A stretch of 64,000 nt of DNA from JADJXV01 sp046328995 (GTDB lineage: Bacteria; Bacteroidota; Ignavibacteria; Kapaibacteriales; UBA961), in NCBI GenBank assembly GCA_046328995.1, contig JAXLVN010000004.1, positions 124,001 through 188,000 on the forward strand, in the 5' to 3' direction. The notes under the pieces are model-generated. The model saw nothing but the letters and a program-made list of their open reading frames with translations, made no database searches and was not told where the DNA came from. Shown piece after piece: positions 49,871 to 59,401 of this stretch (its first letter is position 1; every line of letters begins with the position of its first letter). Position numbers and translations under genes: made by a program.

Positions 49871-52800
49871 GTGAAATACTATCTACTGATTTTTATACTC
49901 ATATTCTGTGGCGTACATCGCGCGGAAGCACGGCGTGCCGATACAATGTCGGTGCGCTTTGATATGTTTACGATTCAGGATGGATTGTCGCAAGGACTGG
50001 TGATGGCGGTGATGCAGGATAAAGAGGGCTTTTTATGGTTCAGCACCAAGGACGGACTCAATAAATACGACGGCTATCGGGTAACGGTGTACCGGAATGA
50101 CCCGCATGACCCGTACTCGCTGCCGGATAATTATGTGACGCAGATAGTCGAGGACAGCGCGGGTAATTTTTGGGTAGGAACCGATACGAAGGGACTATTT
50201 TTATTCGACAAAAAGCAGGAACGTTTTTTTAAAGTGACTCTTACCGGCGAGGAAAATCAGGTCTCGCATGAGGGGATATGGACGCTCCGGCGTCAGGGTA
50301 ACATACTGCTGGTTGCTCGACCGCAATATGTCTATCTCTATGATATCGGTGCATGTCTGGGAGATATGAAGAATGCTGTGCGCGCGCTGCGATTACCTTC
50401 GCCGGTGCTGACTCTGCAGACCGTACAGATTGCACAAGAATACTCGCTGTTTTGTTCGTTCATGCCGGACAACACTCTCTGGGTAAGTGGCAGGGATTCT
50501 CTGAAAGTCTATCGGCAGCCTGCAGCCGGGGGCAGATATGAGCAAGTACAGGCATATTCGCAAGAAGCACTGCAGATGACCGATCGTCTTGGTGAATACA
50601 GCATCTATGCATTACCGAATCCTGCTCATAAAGTATGTATTGGCCGCGGGAAATTAGTGATTTATGATTTTTCGGCTCAGAAGAAAATCAAGGAACAGAC
50701 AATCTCCGAAGGCGTGCTGTCGGTACGCGAGCTGACGTTGCGGGACAATCAACAGAATTATTGGCTCATTTCGGATAATACGGTGAGTTATTATTTACAT
50801 ACCACCACCTACGAGCTCACACCGATGCTCTGCCGGGGACCGATGGAATCGATTAACAAAGGATATACCCACTGTTTTGACCGGAACAACCGCCTCTGGC
50901 TGGGTACGACCGGGCATGGCGTAATGAACTATGATTACCGTAAAAATCTCTTTCATACATTCCGGAATCCGCACGGATTTTTCTTTACAAACTACAAAGA
51001 AGATCAAATGCTTGGTATCAATCTGGACGACGAGCCGGCTCTATATTCGCTCAGTAGTGGAGCGTACACGGCAATTCTCCCGAGGGGATACTGGAAGAAA
51101 CAATGGAGACTCATGAGTATCATTGATGCCGATGAAAACAGGTATATCTTGCTGATTTTTGATATGAAAACCGCAGAAAAGCACCTGATGTCCTATGATA
51201 CCAAGACGCATGCACGTATAATGATACCGTATCCGTATTCGGCTACATGGGGCGTTCAGAATTTTATGAAAGATAATCAAGGCGGCGTGTGGCTCAAAGG
51301 ATGCGACAAGCAGGGAAAGCCCTTTATCTACAAGATACATACACCCACTTTATCAGCGGTGAAGTTTTATTATTTCCCGGCACTGAAAGAAGAGAGTGAG
51401 TATCCGTTTGTATCAGCTTTTCTTCAGGATAAGGCGAATGTATTTTGGTTCGCTACCTTACAGGGCCTATACTCCTTCGACGAGCAGCGGCAGCAGTGGC
51501 GTCATTTTACCAATAATCCCCGCGATGAACATTCGTTGCCGCCGAATATGCTCTTCAGCATTTGTGCCGACCCCAAGGATCCGGACAAGTATCTCTGGAT
51601 TGGGAGTAATGGCAAGGGGCTCTCCCGTTTTGAAATTGCAACAGGAAAATGTCAGCATCTTACCGAACGCGACGGCCTGCCTAATTCGGTCGTCTATGGC
51701 TTGGCTACCGACAATGCCGGTTCTATTTGGTGCAGTACTAATAATGGTCTCAGTTGTCTGAGAATACAGCAGCAATCCCACACAGCATGGGGCAAAGCCG
51801 ATATTGTGAATTTCACCACCGCCGACGGTCTGCCGGGGAATGAATATAACCGCTATGAGGTGCTCAAGCGAGCGAACGGAGATCTGATTTTCGGCGGGAC
51901 GGAAGGAAAGGTGATGTTTCGTCCGCAAGAAGTATTGCAGAGCGACCCACCGCCCACTATTGTGATTAGCCGTGCGGCAATATTCAACAAACTATTATCA
52001 CACAAAATAGACAGCGGCGTGCTCACTTCGAATGTCAGCTATGCGCCCCGCATTACGCTCACAAGGCAGCAAAGCATGCTTACTCTCTTTTTTGCTGCAC
52101 TCGACTACGCAAGCCCGCATAAAAAAAACTATAGATACATCCTCGAAGGGTATGATGCACAGTGGGTCGAATCCGGCACAAAAAACGAAGCTACCTATAC
52201 CAATCTCCCGCCGGGTACCTATACCTTCCGTGTCATCGGAGCGGTGAGCGGCGGCGCGTGGAATATGACCGGCGCGCGTATTGAGATCGTTATTTTGCCG
52301 GAATGGTGGCAGACCTGGTGGTTCCAATCACTGGCTGTACTTGCCGGAATTATCTCCCTTTACAGCATGGTACGCTATAGATTCTATCAGAAAATGAAAG
52401 TCTATACCCTGCGTAATCGTATTGCAAGCGACCTGCATGACGAGATAGGGAGTACCCTCAGCAGTGTATCGCTGGCGACCTTGGTGCTGCAAAAAAAAAT
52501 CACAGAGACAACGCCCGATGTACAGTTTTTACTGAGCCAAATCAATCAAAATACCATCTCGATGATGGAATCGATGAGCGATATCGTCTGGGCAATCAAT
52601 ACCCAAAATGACAGTCTCGAAAATGTGATTCATCGTATGCGGGCATTTACAAGTGAGATACTCGAACCCAAAAACTGCAATGTTCATTTTGAAGTTGAGA
52701 GCAAAATTTACTCCATCGCCCTCAATATGGGACAGAGGAAAAATCTCTATCTTATTTTTAAAGAAGCAGTTAACAACATGGCAAAATATGCGAACTGTTC

Positions 52801-53020
52801 CAATGCCCGCATCAGTATCACTGCCAAAGATAAGCGGATCGTTATGACCATCAAAGATGATGGAGTAGGATTTGACCTTCAGCAAGATGCAAGCCAAAGG
52901 CGCCTGTCCGGCAATGGACTCAAGAATATGCAAAAACGAGCCGAGGAATTACAGGGCAAACTCTTCATCCGCTCAGAAAAAATTCAAGGCACGGAGATTA
53001 TTCTCGATTTTTCTTTGTAA
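49871..53020 (+). CDS. Propeller/Y_Y_Y sensor histidine kinase
   Basis: 1049 residues from the GTG at 49871, which begins a signal peptide (KYYLLIFILIFCGVHRAEA). Periplasmic two-component-regulator propeller repeats (Reg_prop: DGLSQGLVMAVMQDKEGFLW, DGLNKYDG, DNAGSIWCSTNNGLSCL; about 30-720), a Y_Y_Y domain (YRYILEGYDAQWVESG, NLPPGTYTFRV; about 775-850), one membrane helix (WFQSLAVLAGIISLYSMVRY) and a HisKA_3/HATPase kinase: RIASDLHDEIGSTLSSV (phospho-His), FKEAVNNMAKYA (N box), IKDDGVGFD (G1) and GNGLKNM (G2). Same design as Bacteroidota polysaccharide sensors, but without a fused regulator. The LuxR-type regulator lies 36 bases downstream and is its likely partner. Confidence 0.93.
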   Translation: MKYYLLIFILIFCGVHRAEARRADTMSVRFDMFTIQDGLSQGLVMAVMQDKEGFLWFSTKDGLNKYDGYRVTVYRNDPHDPYSLPDNYVTQIVEDSAGNFWVGTDTKGLFLFDKKQERFFKVTLTGEENQVSHEGIWTLRRQGNILLVARPQYVYLYDIGACLGDMKNAVRALRLPSPVLTLQTVQIAQEYSLFCSFMPDNTLWVSGRDSLKVYRQPAAGGRYEQVQAYSQEALQMTDRLGEYSIYALPNPAHKVCIGRGKLVIYDFSAQKKIKEQTISEGVLSVRELTLRDNQQNYWLISDNTVSYYLHTTTYELTPMLCRGPMESINKGYTHCFDRNNRLWLGTTGHGVMNYDYRKNLFHTFRNPHGFFFTNYKEDQMLGINLDDEPALYSLSSGAYTAILPRGYWKKQWRLMSIIDADENRYILLIFDMKTAEKHLMSYDTKTHARIMIPYPYSATWGVQNFMKDNQGGVWLKGCDKQGKPFIYKIHTPTLSAVKFYYFPALKEESEYPFVSAFLQDKANVFWFATLQGLYSFDEQRQQWRHFTNNPRDEHSLPPNMLFSICADPKDPDKYLWIGSNGKGLSRFEIATGKCQHLTERDGLPNSVVYGLATDNAGSIWCSTNNGLSCLRIQQQSHTAWGKADIVNFTTADGLPGNEYNRYEVLKRANGDLIFGGTEGKVMFRPQEVLQSDPPPTIVISRAAIFNKLLSHKIDSGVLTSNVSYAPRITLTRQQSMLTLFFAALDYASPHKKNYRYILEGYDAQWVESGTKNEATYTNLPPGTYTFRVIGAVSGGAWNMTGARIEIVILPEWWQTWWFQSLAVLAGIISLYSMVRYRFYQKMKVYTLRNRIASDLHDEIGSTLSSVSLATLVLQKKITETTPDVQFLLSQINQNTISMMESMSDIVWAINTQNDSLENVIHRMRAFTSEILEPKNCNVHFEVESKIYSIALNMGQRKNLYLIFKEAVNNMAKYANCSNARISITAKDKRIVMTIKDDGVGFDLQQDASQRRLSGNGLKNMQKRAEELQGKLFIRSEKIQGTEIILDFSL

Positions 53021-53056
53021 GGTATAGATGCAATTGTACGTAATTCAATACAAAAT

Positions 53057-53725
53057 ATGGAATCACAAAAGAGTACCCCTATGAATACTATTAAAGTTTG
53101 TGTCTTTGATGATAATAAGCCCCGCCGCGACATGCTCGAAATGCTCATCAACTGCACCGAAGGGCTCGAATGCGTGGGGTCGTATAACGACTGCAGTCAC
53201 GTTGTGCATGATATCGGCAGTACGGCTCCCGATCTGGTGCTCATGGATATTGATATGCCGATAGTCAATGGTATAGAAGGAGTTAAGCTTATCAAAAAAC
53301 ATTTCCCGTCGGTTATTGTTCTCATGCAAACCGTCTTTGAAGACGACAAAAAAGTATTCGATGCCATCGTCGCCGGCGCCGGTGGATATATCTTAAAAAA
53401 GGCCACCCCTGAAAAACTAATAGCATCCATTTTTGAAGCAATCGACGGTGGCGCGCCGATGTCGCCTGCCATTGCCAAGCAGGTGCTGACGCTCTTTAGC
53501 AATCAGCACAAGAGCAAGGAGAATGAATTTGACCTCACCAAACGCGAACAAGAAATACTCACCCTCTTGGTGCAGGGATACAGTTATAATAAAATCAGCG
53601 AAAAGTGTTTTATATCCTATTCAACCGTTAATTCTCATATCAGCCATATTTATGAAAAATTGCATGTCAAGACCGGTACCGAAGCCGTCGCGATAGCAAT
53701 TCAACGAAAAATCGTGGATATATGA
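53057..53725 (+). CDS. NarL/FixJ-type response regulator
   Basis: 222 residues. Receiver domain with acidic pocket FDDN (about 17-20), phospho-Asp64 in VLMDIDMP, and Lys in GYILKKATPEKL. C-terminal LuxR-type HTH: LTKREQEILTLLVQGYSYNK, ISYSTVNSHISHIYEKLHVK (about 158-205). Start MESQKSTPMN at 53057; a second ATG at 53081 is also possible. Cognate partner of the HisKA_3 kinase directly upstream. Target genes are not evident; the secreted-protein genes that follow are candidates. Confidence 0.95.
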   Translation: MESQKSTPMNTIKVCVFDDNKPRRDMLEMLINCTEGLECVGSYNDCSHVVHDIGSTAPDLVLMDIDMPIVNGIEGVKLIKKHFPSVIVLMQTVFEDDKKVFDAIVAGAGGYILKKATPEKLIASIFEAIDGGAPMSPAIAKQVLTLFSNQHKSKENEFDLTKREQEILTLLVQGYSYNKISEKCFISYSTVNSHISHIYEKLHVKTGTEAVAIAIQRKIVDI

Positions 53726-54087
53726 GGGTAGTCGGATTGCTGACAATATTTGTGAGGCATAGAATTATACGGTAGGGGCGAATCGCATTCGCCCCGGTCG
53801 TGCTTGGGCCTCGGGCGAATGCAATTCGCCCCTACGATAGAGTATGAAGTCCGAACGAATCACGTTAAACCATCCTCCTGAATCATTCCCTACATCATCC
53901 TCCTCAATCACCTCCCATTCTAGCTGCCGAAATGTACGATAATGAGCCTCCAATGACAAAAAATCATTGAATCCAACTATTGTGCAGCGGTCGAAACCGC
54001 CGTAGTTTTGAAATAGTTAATTGGTTGTAAATCAACGTGTAAATTAACTGTTCATACTATTTTTTTTAACAATTGTACAGAGGATAC
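53726..54087. other. Intergenic region with REPIN-like element
   Basis: 362 bases. One REPIN-like palindrome (53770-53836). A TTGTAAATCAACG...TTAACTGTTCATACTA region before 54088 may hold a promoter but shows no clear -7 box. Nothing else seen. Confidence 0.55.
53770..53836. repeat. REPIN-like palindrome
   Basis: CGGTAGGGGCGAATCGCATT CGCCCC, 16-base spacer, CGGGCGAATGCAATTCGCCC CTACG. Same family as 29228 and 30892. Confidence 0.92.
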
Positions 54088-54570
54088 ATGAGAAAATCAG
54101 TGATTGGTATTCTACTCACCTTTGGTGTGAGTATCACGGCTCTGCAGGCACAAACGGAGATACTTTCTTCCGGCGGTGATGCCTTTGGTAATGGAGGCAG
54201 CAGCAGCTATTCGGTGGGGCAAATTGTCTATACATACACCTCGGATGCTACGGGTGCATCGAGTCCGGGAGTGCAACAGCCCTTTGAATTCTTTACCGTC
54301 GGCATTGAGGAGAATCCCGATGTCTGCCTGTCGATGAGTGTCTATCCGAATCCGGCGCAATCGATCGTACAGCTCAATATCGAAAACATGAGTGTGGATA
54401 ATTTATCCTATCAGCTCTTTGATGTGAGCGGACAAGTATTGCTCACAGAAAAAATTACCGGTCAGCTTTCGCCTATTGCCTTGGAAACTATGGCGTCTGG
54501 GATGTATGTTCTCCAAGTATTAAATAATAATGTAACTATCCAATCCTTCACAATTATCAAAAAAAACTAA
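54088..54570 (+). CDS. Small exported protein with T9SS sorting domain
   Basis: 160 residues from the ATG at 54088 (five codons inside the open frame, next to GAGGATAC). Signal peptide MRKSVIGILLTFGVSITALQ. A short mature part begins TEILSSGGDAFGNGGSSSYS, VGQIVYTYTSDATGASSPGVQQPFE; this GGDAxGxGGSxSYSVGQ block is common in short Bacteroidota T9SS proteins. The rest is a T9SS type A sorting domain (LSMSVYPNPAQSIVQL ... ASGMYVLQVL ... TIIKKN). Its stop is one base before the next ATG, so it is translated together with the S74 fibre-like protein. Confidence 0.85.
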   Translation: MRKSVIGILLTFGVSITALQAQTEILSSGGDAFGNGGSSSYSVGQIVYTYTSDATGASSPGVQQPFEFFTVGIEENPDVCLSMSVYPNPAQSIVQLNIENMSVDNLSYQLFDVSGQVLLTEKITGQLSPIALETMASGMYVLQVLNNNVTIQSFTIIKKN

Positions 54571-54571
54571 T

Positions 54572-56740
54572 ATGAAAAAACTCTCTTTACTCTTCGCAGG
54601 AATTCTCCTTTCCGTCAATGTGTATGCTCAAGCACCCAATAAAATGAGCTATCAAGCAGTAGTACGAAACGCATCAAATGCTCTCGTAGCCGGTAAAGCA
54701 GTGGGGATACGCATCAGTATTTTACAAACGTCAAGTACAGGCGTTGCCGTCTATGCCGAGACACACACTCCTACAACTAATTCAAACGGACTTGCGACTA
54801 TTGAAATCGGCGGCGGAACAGTGACGAACGGTACATTTGCTTCCATCGACTGGTCAAAAGGTCCGTTTTTCATCAAAACAGAGACCGATCCTACCGGTGG
54901 GGTGAATTATACCATCAGTGCGACGACTCAATTAGTCAGCGTGCCGTTTGCCATGATGGCAAATTCATCGGCAACTGCCGGAACAGCGAATGCACTTTCG
55001 CCAACTGCAACGGGTGTTGTCCGTAGTATCAATGGCCAAGGCGGAAGCGTGGTATTAAAAGGCGGCGGCGGCACTACGATTAATAAAACCGGCGATACAG
55101 TCACTATATCTTCCACCGGAGGTTCCGGCGGAACGGGAATTCAAGGTGTTCAGAATACCGATGGTACTCTTCAATTGACCAATGCCAACGGTCCTATTGC
55201 GACCATCAATGTAGCTAATGGTACAATTACTGCAGCGAAGCTTGCCGCGGGTGTAATTCCAACATCTTTACCTCCAAGTGGAGCAGCAGCAGGAGATTTG
55301 TCGGGAACCTATCCGAATCCTACCGTAGCAAATGGCGCAATCACTCTTGCGAAGCTTGCTGCAGGAGTACTTCCAACAACGTTACCTCCAAGCGGAGCAG
55401 CGGCAGGTGACTTAGGCGGAACCTATCCGAATCCTACGGTTGCCAAGCTGCAAGGTCGAGCGGTAGCGATTACTGTACCCACAGCAGGACAAGCACTTGC
55501 ATGGGATGGCACACAATGGGCTCCAAGTACAATCGGCAGCGGATGGTCGCTGACAGGCAATGCTGCAATCAATCCTGCAACGAATTACCTCGGCACAAGC
55601 GATAATCAACCGTTAGTGATTAAAACAAATAATGTGGAGCAGCTCCGCGTACTCGGAACGGGTAATGTGGGTATTGGTACTGCGACGCCGGTGACAAAAT
55701 TAGATGTATCAGGTACGATAAATGCACTCAATGGACTGTATATCAACACCATCAAAACAATTTCTAACGATGGGGCTGGACGCACACAGTTTTTCGGTAT
55801 CGACGGCTCAACTATCCACATGGAATTTAATGGATATAATACGTATTTCGCAAATAAAACCGTTTATATTCAGCAAAATCTCGGTATTGGGCTGAATCCT
55901 GCTACACAGGCACCCGCCTCTAGATTATCGCTTAGCGGCGGGCTAAGCGTGGGTGCAACCTATGCCCCAACGAATGCCGCCCCGACAAACGGAGCAATAA
56001 TAGAGGGCAATGTAGGAATTGGTAATTCTTCACCAATAAATGTGACCGGTGAAACAGTATTGCAGATTGGATCTGATGTTAGCAACCCATCAACGGGATC
56101 ATTAATTTTTAGCAGACGCGCCGGGTCAAATAATTCCGGATCGTTTAAGATGGGTATGAACAGTAACTTTCAGTTTAGTATAGGTGATTTTGGGAATCAG
56201 GGAGGAAATACCTATACAGAACTATTTACTATTAATGCCGGTGGTAATGGTAGCTTACCTATTGGTAGAGTTGGTATTGGAACTAATAATCCATCTTCGC
56301 TGCTATCCGTCAACGGCACCGCCGATAAGCCGGGCGGAGGTAGCTGGGGTACATTCTCCGATGCGCGCCTCAAGCAGAACGTACAGCACTATTCTTCCGG
56401 CTTGGCTGATGTACTGAAAATCAATCCCGTGACCTATCACTATAACTCTACTTCCGGCTATGATACGAAGCCCGAATATATCGGCGTGATAGCTCAGGAG
56501 TTACAGCAAGTAGCTCCCTACATGGTGAACACCTTTACCAAAGATGGTACCGAATACCTCAAAGTCGATAACAGCGGTATGACCTATATGCTCGTTAATG
56601 CTGTGAAGGAATTGGCAAAGCAAAACCAAGACGCTCTCAAGCACAATGCAGAATTGCAAAAACGTCTCGATGCATTAACCGCTCAAATGGAAACACTTAC
56701 CGCAAAGATTACCTCGACGGATACTCCTGTAGTTCGGTAA
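54572..56740 (+). CDS. Exported fibre-like protein with peptidase S74 chaperone domain
   Basis: 722 residues. Signal peptide MKKLSLLFAGILLSVNVYAQ. N-terminal APNKMSYQAVVRNASNALVAG domain (common in exported Bacteroidota proteins), then G/T/N-rich beta-repetitive shaft (about 150-590) with a 38-residue tandem duplication (AAKLAAGVIPTSLPPSGAAA-GDL.GTYPNPTV). C-terminal S74 intramolecular chaperone of endosialidase type: TFSDARLKQNV (about 600; catalytic Ser-Asp dyad for autocleavage), PEYIGVIAQELQQVAPYMV, then a trimerisation coiled coil (about 680-722). It should trimerise and self-cleave. Phage-tail-fibre-like folding used for a surface fibre. A strong terminator follows. Confidence 0.88.
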   Translation: MKKLSLLFAGILLSVNVYAQAPNKMSYQAVVRNASNALVAGKAVGIRISILQTSSTGVAVYAETHTPTTNSNGLATIEIGGGTVTNGTFASIDWSKGPFFIKTETDPTGGVNYTISATTQLVSVPFAMMANSSATAGTANALSPTATGVVRSINGQGGSVVLKGGGGTTINKTGDTVTISSTGGSGGTGIQGVQNTDGTLQLTNANGPIATINVANGTITAAKLAAGVIPTSLPPSGAAAGDLSGTYPNPTVANGAITLAKLAAGVLPTTLPPSGAAAGDLGGTYPNPTVAKLQGRAVAITVPTAGQALAWDGTQWAPSTIGSGWSLTGNAAINPATNYLGTSDNQPLVIKTNNVEQLRVLGTGNVGIGTATPVTKLDVSGTINALNGLYINTIKTISNDGAGRTQFFGIDGSTIHMEFNGYNTYFANKTVYIQQNLGIGLNPATQAPASRLSLSGGLSVGATYAPTNAAPTNGAIIEGNVGIGNSSPINVTGETVLQIGSDVSNPSTGSLIFSRRAGSNNSGSFKMGMNSNFQFSIGDFGNQGGNTYTELFTINAGGNGSLPIGRVGIGTNNPSSLLSVNGTADKPGGGSWGTFSDARLKQNVQHYSSGLADVLKINPVTYHYNSTSGYDTKPEYIGVIAQELQQVAPYMVNTFTKDGTEYLKVDNSGMTYMLVNAVKELAKQNQDALKHNAELQKRLDALTAQMETLTAKITSTDTPVVR
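55225..55450 (+). repeat. 114-bp in-frame tandem duplication in the S74 gene
   Basis: Two copies of a 114-base (38-codon) unit, fixed by AAGCTTGC at 55238 and 55352. Sequence divergence is modest and mainly synonymous. Confidence 0.9.
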
Positions 56741-56767
56741 ACGTACCCTTCTGCAAACACACAACCC

Positions 56768-56800
56768 AAGCCCTGACGGATATCCGTCAGGGCTTTTTTT
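56768..56800 (+). terminator. Terminator after the S74 gene
   Basis: AAGCCCTGACGGAT / ATCCGTCAGGGCTT perfect stem, then T7, 28 nt after the stop at 56740. Confidence 0.95.
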
Positions 56801-56907
56801 GCGGGTGAAAAAAACGGTAAAAGGCGTTCTGGCAGCGTCAGAGTTGTGCCGCAGAAAAGATAAGCGTAATTTTGCTGCCGATATGTATCCTTTATCCATA
56901 CTCCATC

Positions 56908-57495
56908 ATGCAAGCACACAATCCATCGCCCTTTCATTCCCATTTAGAAAATGGAATTCTCCGGCTGCAAGCGCTCAAGCCGGAAGATTTTGAACGTTTA
57001 TACACCGTGGCGTCCGACCCGCTGATTTGGGAACAGCACCCCGAACGCGAACGCTACAAAACCGACATATTCCGACGTTTTTTTGACGGCGCACTCGAGG
57101 CACCAATGGCATATATCATCATCGATCAAGCGACGGGCGAGGTGGTAGGTTCGTCACGGTATTATTACCTAACGCCTGAAGAAATAGAGAGATATAAAGT
57201 TATATCTCCAACAATCGAAAACGCAATCAGCATCGGTTATACCTTTCTGGCACGTTCGCATTGGGGTGGGAAATACAATCCCGCTCTCAAGCAATTGATG
57301 ATCGATCACGCGTTTGAAACGTTTGACAGTGTGGTCTTTCAGGTAGGTGTGAAGAATATCCGCTCGCGAACGGCGGTCGAGCGTCTCGGCGCGGTGCTTT
57401 TGCCACTGGAAGATGAATTACCCGACCACGCAGGCGCCTATGACGCGCATGTAATTTATGAACTTCGGAAAGAGATGTGGGGAGGGAAGGCGTAG
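56908..57495 (+). CDS. GNAT-family N-acetyltransferase
   Basis: 195 residues from the ATG at 56908 (the frame opens 12 codons earlier). GNAT/RimJ-RimL-like: begins LENGILRLQALKPEDFERLY, central MAYIIIDQATGEVVGSSRYY, acetyl-CoA binding region IGYTFLARSHWGGKYNPALK (the G-G-K-Y-N form of the R/Q-x-x-G-x-G/A loop) and VFQVGVKNIRSRTAVERLGA. Substrate unknown; could be ribosomal-protein, aminoglycoside or small-molecule acetylation. Encoded singly. Confidence 0.9.
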   Translation: MQAHNPSPFHSHLENGILRLQALKPEDFERLYTVASDPLIWEQHPERERYKTDIFRRFFDGALEAPMAYIIIDQATGEVVGSSRYYYLTPEEIERYKVISPTIENAISIGYTFLARSHWGGKYNPALKQLMIDHAFETFDSVVFQVGVKNIRSRTAVERLGAVLLPLEDELPDHAGAYDAHVIYELRKEMWGGKA

Positions 57496-57538
57496 TCCGA
57501 ACTCCTATATATACTAACAGTTACGAAAGGAAAATGCT

Positions 57539-58129
57539 ATGAACACAAGAATTGCAGCAGTATGTGCCGTGCTTGCGTTGCTGACTATCCCATGTCAAGC
57601 GCAGGAAAGCGACGGAGCGATGACAAAGAACGACAAATCAACCGGCATACGCATCGGCGCCGAACTCGACCCGTTGCCGTACGCGCTCGGCGGATATTTT
57701 GGGGCGGTGACGATTGGTGGTGATCATTTCCGCCTGCGGGTGCTGGGAGCCGGTGGCGCAACTAAGCCGGATTTCATTGTACCGGAAGGATTTACCAAAA
57801 ATACGCTCGATGCCTATGCTGCGGTTGTCGATATCTTTCCGTTCACAAGTGACTATTCATCATGGTGGGGTTATGCAGGAATTGTACGCTGGAATTCCAC
57901 GATTCAAAATTCCTCCGACCACGCCGTGAGCGCGTTCTCGAATACACTTTTGAGCATCGGCGGCGGCTATTCGTATTTCTTTTATAAGCACTTTTATGTG
58001 TCACCGTGGGCAGGAATCCACACACGCATCGGCGGGGAAACGGATGTCGTGGTGGGGAATACAACATATCATGTGCCGCTGTTTTCGCCGGAAGCATCGG
58101 TGAAAGTGGGATGGTATGTGGCGATGTGA
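57539..58129 (+). CDS. Exported outer-membrane-like protein
   Basis: 196 residues. Signal peptide MNTRIAAVCAVLALLTIPCQ, cleaved near AQ. SD-like GAAAGGAAAATGCT precedes the start. The mature part is rich in beta strands with G/Y turns (GIRIGAELDPLPYALGGYFG, LLSIGGGYSYFFYKHFYVSP) and ends VKVGWYVAM, typical for an 8-stranded barrel. No named family. It lies 43 bases after the GNAT gene. Confidence 0.72.
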   Translation: MNTRIAAVCAVLALLTIPCQAQESDGAMTKNDKSTGIRIGAELDPLPYALGGYFGAVTIGGDHFRLRVLGAGGATKPDFIVPEGFTKNTLDAYAAVVDIFPFTSDYSSWWGYAGIVRWNSTIQNSSDHAVSAFSNTLLSIGGGYSYFFYKHFYVSPWAGIHTRIGGETDVVVGNTTYHVPLFSPEASVKVGWYVAM

Positions 58130-58586
58130 ATGGGAATATAGATGTGAGAAACTTGTGGTCGTTTGCCATGCTGCAAGTCTAATTAAAACCTAAAAAACAA
58201 GTAATTACACAGCAAGCACTTGCGAAAGAGGAATTCCACTCGGCGTAGCCGGAAGAATTCCTCCCACAGGGTTCACAGGGTATGCTCACAGAGTCACACA
58301 CAGCAGTATTCGGCTGTGAACTCTGTGAAAAACTCTGTGAAACTCTGTGGGAAACTCTTTCAATCACAGCAAATGCAAGTCATATAAAAAGAACAGGTTA
58401 TAAAACTGTCAATGGAAACTTGTTTCAGCATCTCCGTTAGCAATTGTCACGAGCACGACTGTCCATCCACGGAGACCCTGAAACAAGTTCAGGGTGAAAT
58501 TGACTGCGAATGCCCTCCGGAGATAAGAATTCAGTCAACCTACAATATTCATAAAAAGTTAGCACACATAAGTATAATTGACCACA
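58130..58586. repeat. Repeat-rich intergenic region
   Basis: 457 bases: a GAGGAATTCC...GGAAGAATTCCTC hairpin (58229-58264), four CTCTGTGxAA(A) words (58319-58356) with CACAGGGTTCACAGGG upstream, and an inverted repeat CTTGTTTCAGCATCTCCGT (58419-58437) / ACGGAGACCCTGAAACAAG (58469-58487). No gene supported. Confidence 0.8.
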
Positions 58587-59201
58587 ATGACTCCTCCTCC
58601 CATCACAATCGCCGATTACACGCCGGAATGGGCAGCAGTATATGCTGAATTACACGACATTTACGCCCTGCAATTGGGTTCACTTGCCCGCGCGATTCAT
58701 CATGTCGGCAGTACGTCCGTGCCCGGGCTGGCAGCCAAACCGATTATCGACATCGACATTGTAATTGATGATACGAGTCAGTTGAATGAAGTAAGTAACC
58801 GTTTAACTCCGCTCGGGTATTTCCACCGCGGGAATCTTGGTATCACCGACCGCGATGCATTTGGAAGAATCTCCGATTTTGTGCCGCTTGTTGGTGGCTC
58901 GGAACGTCGGTGGATGAAGCATAATCTTTATGTATGTCCCCAGGATAGCATTAGCTTACGCAATCATCTCGCTCTTCGTGACTACCTGCGCGCGCATCCT
59001 GACGCTGCTGCCGACTATGGCGCCCTTAAGCGTAGATTAGCCAACGAATACACCTACAACATCGACCTCTATATCGAAGGTAAAACGTCGTTTATTACTA
59101 CCATTCTCCGCCTCGCTGGGTTCGATGCTTCGACACTCGACACCATTACCCAAGAGAATACAGCGAGCAATCGAAATATAGAAGTGGTTCCCCGCATCTG
59201 A
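58587..59201 (+). CDS. GrpB-family (UPF0157) nucleotidyltransferase-like protein
   Basis: 204 residues from the ATG at 58587. GrpB/UPF0157: TIADYTPEWAAVYAELHDIY at the start, HHVGSTSVPGLAAKPIIDID (about 41-60), the nucleotidyltransferase-like G-S-T-S and D-x-D core, DFVPL, then HNLYVCPQDSISLRNHLALR and a terminal YNIDLYIEGKTSFI. Probable nucleotidyltransferase; substrate unknown. Some members are fused to dephospho-CoA kinase, which is not the case here. Confidence 0.92.
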   Translation: MTPPPITIADYTPEWAAVYAELHDIYALQLGSLARAIHHVGSTSVPGLAAKPIIDIDIVIDDTSQLNEVSNRLTPLGYFHRGNLGITDRDAFGRISDFVPLVGGSERRWMKHNLYVCPQDSISLRNHLALRDYLRAHPDAAADYGALKRRLANEYTYNIDLYIEGKTSFITTILRLAGFDASTLDTITQENTASNRNIEVVPRI

Positions 59202-59318
59202 AACTCCCACCCTCTGCTGCGGCCACCCATTGCCGTCCACACGGTACGACAAATCGTGTATGTCGGGAATATTCAGGGGAATCGCCGTTATCCTGCACGG
59301 TAGGCAACATCAATTCAT

Positions 59319-59361
59319 AAAAAAAACGGCAGCTTCCGTAGAAGCTGCCGTTTGGATTTTT
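59319..59361. terminator. Bidirectional terminator between convergent genes
   Basis: AAACGGCAGCTTC / GAAGCTGCCGTTT with CGTA loop, A7 before and TTGGATTTTT after. Serves GrpB (plus) and the 59402-59917 gene (minus). Confidence 0.85.
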
Positions 59362-59401
59362 ACAAGGTGTGCGTAGGTGTCGCTAGAATCGCAGTAGTAC
59401 C

